Below are positions 56,965-64,000 of a stretch of DNA of 64,000 nt, one piece after another. Position numbers and translations under genes: made by a program. The stretch is from NCBI GenBank assembly GCA_019915135.1, contig JAHLMK010000016.1, positions 62,001 to 126,000 on the forward strand, in the 5' to 3' direction. Origin of the DNA: Strobilurus pachycystidiatus (taxonomy: Eukaryota > Basidiomycota > Agaricomycetes > Agaricales > Physalacriaceae). The first letter of the stretch is position 1. Each line of letters opens with the position of its first letter. The notes beneath the pieces are model-generated. The model had not been told where the DNA came from. It did no database searches and saw only the letters and a program-made list of their open reading frames with translations.

Positions 56965-57916
56965 ATGGCAGAGAAAAGCGTTCATCCAGAGTGTGAGTGG
57001 TCTCCTCTCCAACCCTGATGCCACTGACCCGCATTCCTTACTAGACACTGCAGCTGACGCTGATATCCTCGTCGTCTCGTCTGACAATGTCATGTTCAAA
57101 CTTCACAGCACGAACATCAAGGCGCATACGACCGCCTTTCCCATGGAATCCATACCGAAAAGCGCGGAGGCGGCGGCATTTGATGAACCGTCCACCGTGC
57201 TTGCCATCCTCTTCAAGTTCATCTATCCGATGCCGCCTCTTCCCTCCCTTGGCGATGTGCTGTTCGACATTCTCAAGCAAGTGGCATACGCCTCACACAA
57301 ATATCAGATTGCCTCGGCGATGGCAGTCGCAGATCTTAGGATGGAGTACGCTTGCGTTCATAAACTCAGAGCCGCCATATTGATTTAATATTGATATAGG
57401 GTTGCTGTAGCGCAAGCGCCCGCCGACGTATTTGTGTACGCTCATCGCTACTTCGGGAATGCTAAAGAGTCGATCGTCTCGCGATTCATACCATATCCGA
57501 GCCAGCTCCAGTGATGTACAGCGCACTACCAGTAGACACCTTCAGCCACTGGGTAAGTCTCTCGGCTCTTCCCTTGACTCGGCTCGGGTATTCATCGTCA
57601 TCGCTTCTAGTGCTTGTACCGGGATAAGACCCTCAACGATCACTGGATATGGGGTACGGGGGATGGGGGTCACACGTCGAGGAATTCCTCTGTATTCCCT
57701 GCCTCTCCTGTCGACATGTTTGCGAGTATTCAGGCAGAACTGTCAGCACGTCAACCGATGGAGGCTGCGATGATCACTTCGTTCTATCCCGTCGCCGCCG
57801 GGGCGCATGAGCAAAAGACCCTGACCACTTCCGAGGATTCTGTGGTCAATAGTATCGCTTTACTTTTTTTTCTGTGTCTATTTCTCTTATTTTCATGCAC
57901 TTCCCGTGGTCCCTAG
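56965..57916 (+). pseudogene. BTB/POZ-domain protein gene with a frameshift
   Basis: Exon 1 (56965-56992, MAEKSVHPE) is joined by a 52-nt intron to exon 2 at 57045, giving YTAADADILVVSSDNVMFKL and HSTNIKAHTTAFP. This is the fungal BTB fold, in which DAD(I/V)xxxSSDxVxFKVH opens the dimerisation domain. After a further intron the frame continues VAVAQAPADVFVYAHRYFGN and then reaches a stop near 57511. In another frame the expected continuation ISEPAPVMYSALPVDTFSHW is intact, joined by a good 58-nt intron (57553-57610) to CLYRDKTLNDHWIWG. A one-base shift near 57490 therefore breaks the gene, unless it is a sequencing error. BTB proteins of this type may act as adaptors; no specific partner can be named. 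Confidence 0.7.
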
Positions 57917-58996
57917 TAGTACTAGCGACTGAAATGCAGATTCCTCTCAAACGCCTTGAGTGAGATCTCTGGATCCTATCGGTTTCAGGTAGGTAATCAG
58001 TAAGTATCACTTTCTGTCAAGTGAACCTGTGTTAGAGGAGTGGCGGTGCCATGCAACAGCAACGCAACATAAGATTAAGAAAAAGTCAACAAGGCCGATC
58101 CAGATCGATTGCACAGTCACAATTCATGCTCCAACCACCACCTCGAAAAATGAAACGCATAAAGGATGCGCGCTATACAGGCGTTGGCAATCCCGTTTAG
58201 GGACGCGGTGCGGCAAGTAGCCATTCATGACATTCTTCCTTGTGCTCTCACAGTCGAAGAGGATGAGCGAATGCGCAGAGGCCGCGCAGACCTACATCGC
58301 GTTGGGGTACGATCATTATAATGTACGATTCTGCCAGTGGTCTAAATCATTTCGTATATGGATCAGTATAAGGAACGGCCGAGCCGTAAGTTTCTGTGGT
58401 ACAGTGAATCCTTTTTGCGTATACATCCTTCCTGTTCTACTACTCTTTGCGATCCGCTATCAGCTAACATTATAGCAACAATGCATTGACAATGGCAAAG
58501 GAGCACACATTGTGATGACCTGATGTAGACAATGGAAGGCTTTTGTCTTGTTCCAATCTGTACCGCTACTGGCAATAGGCCCTTGATCCGCTCTCATCTT
58601 TCTTATGATCGTTTGTTCCGAATATGGATGAGTGGCGCTCTTCGGTGCCGGGAGATTCTGAGTCGCACTTTTACATTGGGCACCAGCAGCGAACTGCTCT
58701 GACCAGGGGCGCTGTTTCCTAGGTATCAGACTTTGCTTCCTAGGGTCCTTCTCAGAAAAAGTGAGACTGCCTCACGCAGACGTGGAACATACTCGACGCC
58801 ACAAAGACCATCCGCATCCGATGGCAAGTCCCTGATCAATGCGGCGATCAATGCGAACGATGACATATAAAAGGTCCACAGTTTACAAGTGCTGTAGACC
58901 AGACCTTCCCTCTTTTCTTCCCCGTCAGTGCGTCTTTTCCCCATCCCAACGTCGATCTGATTTTAACGTCCACAGCACTCGGAACGTCTACACACC
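57917..58996. other. Intergenic, no gene recognised
   Basis: Short frames only. CTTCCTTGTG(T/C)TCTCAC near 58232 repeats the sequence just before the BTB start at 56950. The last 150 bp are the presumed promoter of the kinase-like gene. Confidence 0.45.
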
Positions 58997-61463
58997 ATGC
59001 AAGAGTCCCCGCCTGATGTGGACACGTTGTCTGCTGCCATCTCGTGGCGGCCCGCTCCCCTCAGAGTGTCTGCTCCCACTGCGCAGGCCCCCACGATTGC
59101 GATGGGTGATGCAAATATGGCCGAGCCGAACTGGGCTCCCTCTATCCAAATGTTCACGGCCCCTGTCGGAACTTCGACGGTCAATGGCGCCACATGCACT
59201 CGTAAACGAATCGACGATGCAATCCTCTCCGACCCCCTTGTTTACACCACCCCCTTTTGGGATGAGCTCGTTGGACACCGTCTCAACATTCCGCGGCCTG
59301 GGCCCATCGCATTACACATGCACAATGGACACCAACTCAAACATGTCAAACACATCGACAATCTCCCACAAACTCTTGTGGCACTGTTCGAGACATATCG
59401 CGACGCCGAGAGTAATCGAAATGTATTCTCCACGCCAATTCCTCAGCACTCTTTCATCTCTCTCAGGAATAGGAATATCGAAGTGGACAAGTGGGGTAGA
59501 ACACAAACCGTTGACACTGTCGATGCTTTAGTTTCTGCTCTCACAATTCGCGCACGCATCCCAGCTGCCATCGCCTCCGCACTCCTACAGCCTGGAGAGA
59601 CTTCATTGGTCGAACCCGGCTTCCTGAAGTGGCAAACAAGAGCCACCGACCTCGCATGCGACGCACCTGGCGAAGGCTATATTGTCCTCGATCCCAGTGC
59701 CGTCCCGATGTGTAATGGGACTGCTGAACTCCGCGCCAGCCTCAAAGCTGCTACAGAACAGGGATATGCAGAATTTCTCCCTTTTGTTGTTCTCAAAGTT
59801 GGGAGACCATACACGTCTGACGAGATCGTGAATGCAATGAACGAGATCGCCGTTTTCGATCTTGTTGACAAGCGGGGATGGACTTCGTACATTTGCGATG
59901 ACAACGATGTCGAGCCAATGAATTGCGGGTCACCGCTCCAATGCCAAAGCATTTTGACGGAGAAGAGGACTGTGTCTGGGCGTCCGACTGGACGAGACAG
60001 TCATATCATCAAAGAATTACTCTCTCCCTCCAAGATCGTTGTCCGTGAGCGGTCAAAATGGGTGTCAGGAATGGAGGATGATGTCTTCAACTCAGCGATG
60101 TTCTGCTACCAACGTGTCAGTGCTTGTTGTCCTTGAATTATCAACGCCATACTCAACTTATCTTACTCCAGGCATGGACGGTTGGCGATTCAAGTGATGC
60201 TACATTCATCAACATCGTCACCGGCGACGTCAGATTTATCTGTATCCGCGAACGGGAGACTCAGACACTATACGTCTCAGACCCCATCGACATGTCACTT
60301 CCGCCGTCTGAGAACTTCCCATTCGCACCCCTCGCTATCGAAACTGGCCAGTTCGTCATGGCAACAAATGATGTTTTGGCGCGTACTGAGATTTGGAGGA
60401 ACGATACTCAGCGGGGGACACTTCCTCGGACCGCATTACATGGGCGCGACGTGATCAGTCCTGCAAAGTTCAAAGTCAAGTCCCTGCGATTAACATACCA
60501 TATTGAGTTGGGACACACTCTTGCGCCACAGATGCAGCCCAAAGTACGTTCAGCCCCCTCAGGCTTAGCCAGATCATCAGCTCACTGACCATCGTCATAG
60601 CCTTTGAATCCATTGGAAGAGGCAAGGGACCAGTTCGACTTGAGGGATGCCCTCTATAATGTTGATCGGCTGCATGTACACTGGGGCACCGCAAATGTCG
60701 AAGGGGGACCTCTTTCGCGCGTCCGCTCTCCACTACTCATGAGCTCGAAAGTCATCACTTCCGGTCAATCGTCTCCGTGTCATGTCCATCTTCAGGTTCA
60801 CGCTCCTATGCGACACGGGAATGCCTACGTCTGCTACTTCCTTGGAGCGGATGGACAGCCAGATCAGGAAAAGGGCCCGTTGGTGGCGAAGTTCCGCACG
60901 GGAAGTTCGCCTGAAAGATCGCTGCAACAAGAGTACGAGACTCTTCTTGCCATCTGCGGCGATGAGGTATCTCCCTCGTACCCCTGCGTCACTCCTATTC
61001 CCTTTGGAATCTTTTCAGATGGGGAAACATCTGCCTTACTCATGCAGTACTTTCCGAAGCCGCCCCTCACCATAGCAACTGTAGCACTCGATCATACGGA
61101 CAAGCACCTTAGGTATGTCATTGCTTAGAGAAAATGTTGAAGACATTGAATTGACCTCTATCTCGATTCAGTTATTACCTCGAGAGCTGGCTGGTGCTCT
61201 TGCATGCTACAGGAGTCACGCACGGTCAGCTCAGTCCAGAGCACATCCTGTATGACGATTATGGCCACGAGGACGAAAGCGGCCGGAGGGCCTTTCACGT
61301 CGTTGGGTGGAGGAGATCAGCCCGTTATGACGCAGATGACCATGTCGCATTCGAGAAGGATCGCCGCGATATGAAGTGGGTTACTGATTTACTAGAAAGA
61401 TCTGTCACATCGGAGGTCCCAGACGAGGTGCAGCAGTCAAAGAAGGTGCGGCGAAAGATGTGA
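58997..61463 (+). CDS. Kinase-like protein, probable pseudokinase
   Basis: Exons 58997-60115, 60172-60543, 60601-61112 and 61172-61463 (introns 56, 57 and 59 nt) give 764 residues. The N-terminal half (residues 1-370) is an extension without recognised domain (LHMHNGHQLKHVKHIDNLPQ, IRARIPAAIASALLQPGE). It leads to AWTVGDSSDATFINIVTGDV and IRERETQTLYVSDPID, which align with the minus-strand neighbour. The C-terminal lobe is kinase-like: GPLVAKFRTGSSPERSLQQE keeps the ATP-site lysine and the helix-C Glu. The catalytic loop reads THGQLSPEHILYDD, with Asp changed to Gln and Asn to His, and the DFG site reads VGW. It is therefore predicted not to phosphorylate. It lies tail to tail with its paralogue, the stops 33 bp apart. 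Confidence 0.78.
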
Positions 61464-61496
61464 CACGGAAGGCTTGTGGAGATTTGTACCGTAATA

Positions 61497-63577
61497 TTAC
61501 TCAGACCCAATATCATCATGCCCAATGACACGCGCTTCATCAACAAACTTTCCGTCCAGGAACTCATTCAGTCGTTTCTTCTCCTCGCTACAATTGTCCT
61601 TGGACCCTTTGGTGGTGGCTCTGTCAAAGTCGGCGATGTACACCCTACCATAGACGTCCTCCATCATGTTCCAAGAGCGTATATCGCGATGGAGAACACC
61701 GGCCTTGTGAATGGCGCGAAGAGTTCGTCTCAGATCCAATCTACACCATCTGTCAGTAATGAAAGTCAACCATAGAAACAAGACCGACATCTGAGTGCGT
61801 GATAGCTCGACGCCCTTCTCCGCATTCATCTTCAGTCCGAGCGGCTGCCCTACGTGGCTCAGGATCATGATAGACATGTTCGCTGACGAGCTCTCGAAGA
61901 AGCCCATTACCATTGGGATCCCTTTGACGCGCGCTTTTTGCAGACGCAAGTACATGGCATATTCGTGTTTCAACCGGCGCATCTTGTACCCCGTCGTCGC
62001 CATTTTGACAACAAACGGAGAGTACTTGGGTGCGCGGGATGACCCATCCGGCTCCAAGACTGCATTGAAGGCATCACCGGTTGAACCTGCGCCCAGCCTG
62101 GCGTCCAAAACAATGTTCAGATATCCTTTTGCGTCGGCAATGGGTACGTCTGCGGTTGATAACACCGTGGGCGCCGGCGAGTCTAAAAGACCAAACTGCA
62201 GTGTGACGGCAGCAACACTGTGAGTCGCGATATACTCCATTGTAGTCTGACGCATGCTCAGTATAGGTTACAAGCTCAGGCGTTCAACTTACTAGAACGC
62301 GGGCGTCGGCATTGCTCTCCAAAAGCCTCGCTCGCTTCCTTGATTCCATTGCGACATGCTCTGCCTTACGTTTCTTGTGCACTCGCTCAACGGTCTGTGC
62401 TTGAAAGAGTAGTGGTGCCCGCTGGAAGGCATCATGTACGGCGGCCAAATGCAGAGCAGTCCACAGTCGACCGTATGATGGCTGTGTGCTCTCAACAGCG
62501 TCAATGACATCAGAGAGCAGCAGCGTCTGTGTAGCTCGCTGACGAACGCCGATGCGAATGAGCCCTCCACAGTCGAAGAGAATGAGCGTAGTATCTAGAC
62601 GGACAGCGGTGCTCCACGCCTATGACACGCTTAGTTAGTAGGGGAGTCGCCGAGAGTCAGGCGGACCAACAGACCTTTTGAATATAATCCTCTGGCGACG
62701 GATGGTACGGCTCAGCAGACGAAGGAAACCAATCAACAGAGGTGATATCGCCTGCATCTAGGACCCTCCTCGCAATTCCCTCGACCCTCTCGCGGAGCCT
62801 TGTGCTGCGCCGTGGAAGTAACTTCCGAGAAAGCGACTCAGCTCCCCAAAAAGCCTCCGGTGCATCGGGGGGAGGTGGTACACTCGGCGGCATTCGGGAA
62901 CAGATAGAGTCGGTTTTCCAGGGGAATCTGTCCCGGTCGGCCACGTCTCCCATGGTATGAAAAAGGTGTTGCGCTTCGCTGGAGAAAAGCATCCCTGTCA
63001 TAAGCCAGGGCGTATACTTCAGAAGTTTCGCCAATTTAGCTTTCGTATCGTCGTTAGGATTACGTTGAGAGTACTCTCCGGGAACGACGACCTGTAGATG
63101 ACAGTGCAGTGAGCAGAACTTCTCACTGAGGAGAGTTTCGTCACGTAAATTGCATTTGGACCAAACGAGCAGAGCATCCTGGTTCGGCTGCGTCGGATTG
63201 ATAAGCAAGCTTGAAGCAACTTGACAGGATGCCATGGAGGCAGCTCCGGAGCGCACATCCTCCAAAGAGCGTGCATCGGATGGTTGCCAATCATCATATA
63301 CGTCTGTCGGAAAGGCAAATAAATCGTCTGCCAGCGCGTCCATGGGAGTCCTGTACGCGTCAAGAGCAGCGCAAATGTCTGAGACAAGCGATGTGCGTAG
63401 TTCGACACGCTTGAGAATGAGGTGTTGAGGTATATGTCGGTCGTAAAGGCCGATGGGAAATGACGGCTTGGTGGGAGGATCACGAAGCGGGGAGTCGTGA
63501 TCTTTCGAATTGCGACCGGCACGAGGTGCTTGGAAGTGGAGCAGATAGTCCCGGTAAGGTATGCGGGGGAAAGACAT
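61497..63577 (-). CDS. Kinase-like protein, catalytic residues kept
   Basis: Minus-strand exons 63577-62675, 62619-62293, 62246-61789 and 61749-61497 give 646 residues. The third intron is only 39 nt and divisible by three, so it may instead be read through. The N-terminal extension (MSFPRIPYRDYLLHFQAP onward) and the block AWSTAVRLDTTLILFDCGG, RQRATQTLLLSDVID match the plus-strand neighbour, with the first intron at the same codon. A basic stretch (HKKRKAEHVAMESRKRARLL) may be a nuclear signal. The kinase part has PFVVKMATTGYKMRRLKHEY (Lys and Glu), AIHKAGVLHRDIRSWNMM (HRD and Asn intact) and VYIADFDRAT (DFD in place of DFG). It is predicted active. The start is uncertain; an additional 5' exon toward 64000 is possible. 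Confidence 0.75.
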
Positions 63578-64000
63578 CCGGCGAAATACGATGTTGAGGA
63601 TGGGATCAACTTTGGCAATGGGCACGCGCCTCAAAAGTCTGTGTTGAAATTACCGGCATCGCTCGGCATGCCAAACCTGACAGAAATGGAACAAAGTCTG
63701 ACACTGCCACAACTTCTGCCTGTCCATCAAACAATACACGGCACGGACCCAGAGGATCGCCCATCTCGGCCGCAATGTTGACTCTACTCGGGCGCAACAT
63801 CAGTGAACATGTAGTCTGTAACCGCCACGGGTGTTTGCTCGTATTGAAGCGTGGTTGATCGTGCAGCGTCGAGAGAGCTCGCATCCACTCTACCTGACCG
63901 TGACGTTGCATTGAAACCGCCAGCATCGCAGGTCCTGCGTCTCCTTTGACTTCTGACCCACCCATTCTGTCCATTTTCCTGTACACTGCTTCCTCGGTTA
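63578..64000. other. Upstream region of the kinase-like gene
   Basis: A minus-strand frame runs through 63986-63606 (MDRMGGSEVKGDAGPAML...), which could be a first exon, but no clean splice to the next exon was found. A 22-bp string at 63740-63761 recurs at 24618-24639 upstream of the other minus-strand kinase gene. Confidence 0.4.

Noticed and set aside
61795..62223. 142-codon plus-strand frame
   Set aside because: It is the shadow of the kinase domain exon on the minus strand.

Overview
The window looks like a stretch of an Agaricomycete (mushroom-forming basidiomycete) nuclear genome. Genes are split by many short GT-AG introns, mostly 44-68 nt. One deeply conserved eukaryotic gene, the exportin CRM1/XPO1, is complete. 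Most other genes belong to fast-evolving families of the kind expanded in mushrooms: kinase-like proteins, BTB and F-box proteins, a zinc-cluster regulator and orphan families. No bacterial operon, CRISPR array or rRNA is present. All gene models were assembled by hand from frames and splice signals, and similarity calls rest on recognised motifs, because no search was possible.

Left part (0-20 kb): a repeat-bearing hypothetical protein (minus, 93-887), then three members of one paralogous three-exon family (A 2553-3941, B 5214-6072, C 12161-12809) and a deletion relic (D, about 19763-20017). They share a BAH-like core, and B, C and D share an upstream block. C and D begin with a close copy of the histone H3 tail around K4 and K9, the most striking feature of the window. 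Between them lie a Pro-rich hypothetical (6437-7348), an F-box-like gene (7945-9469), two non-autonomous DNA transposons (14278-14797, TA duplication; 15787-16303, hAT-like with an exact 8-bp duplication) and a large orphan gene (16388-19147).

Middle (20-43 kb): a segmental duplication (20.3-23.1 kb and 27.6-30.1 kb) carries two decayed copies of a Zn(II)2Cys6 regulator gene with different lesions; smaller fragments lie at 30-31 kb. A kinase gene sits between the copies (23424-24509). Then come a CTCGAG-rich satellite (31.8-32.7 kb) and a cluster at 33.1-36.5 kb: three small two-exon paralogues, one orphan exon, a tiny antisense gene and six copies of a 32-bp palindrome, two of which make up most of two predicted introns. 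An 833-bp tandem array follows (36583-38612), then a diverged duplication (38.9-40.4 kb) and an FHA-domain, coiled-coil, tail-anchored protein (41332-43055).

Right part (43-64 kb): a poorly coding stretch with a cluster of CCTGTCCCATG motifs (46.3-46.7 kb), CRM1 (48245-52198), a conserved-looking protein of unknown function (54720-56644), a frameshifted BTB/POZ gene (56965-57916), and two paralogous kinase-like genes lying tail to tail (58997-61463 plus; 63577-61497 minus). One of the pair has lost its catalytic residues and the other keeps them.
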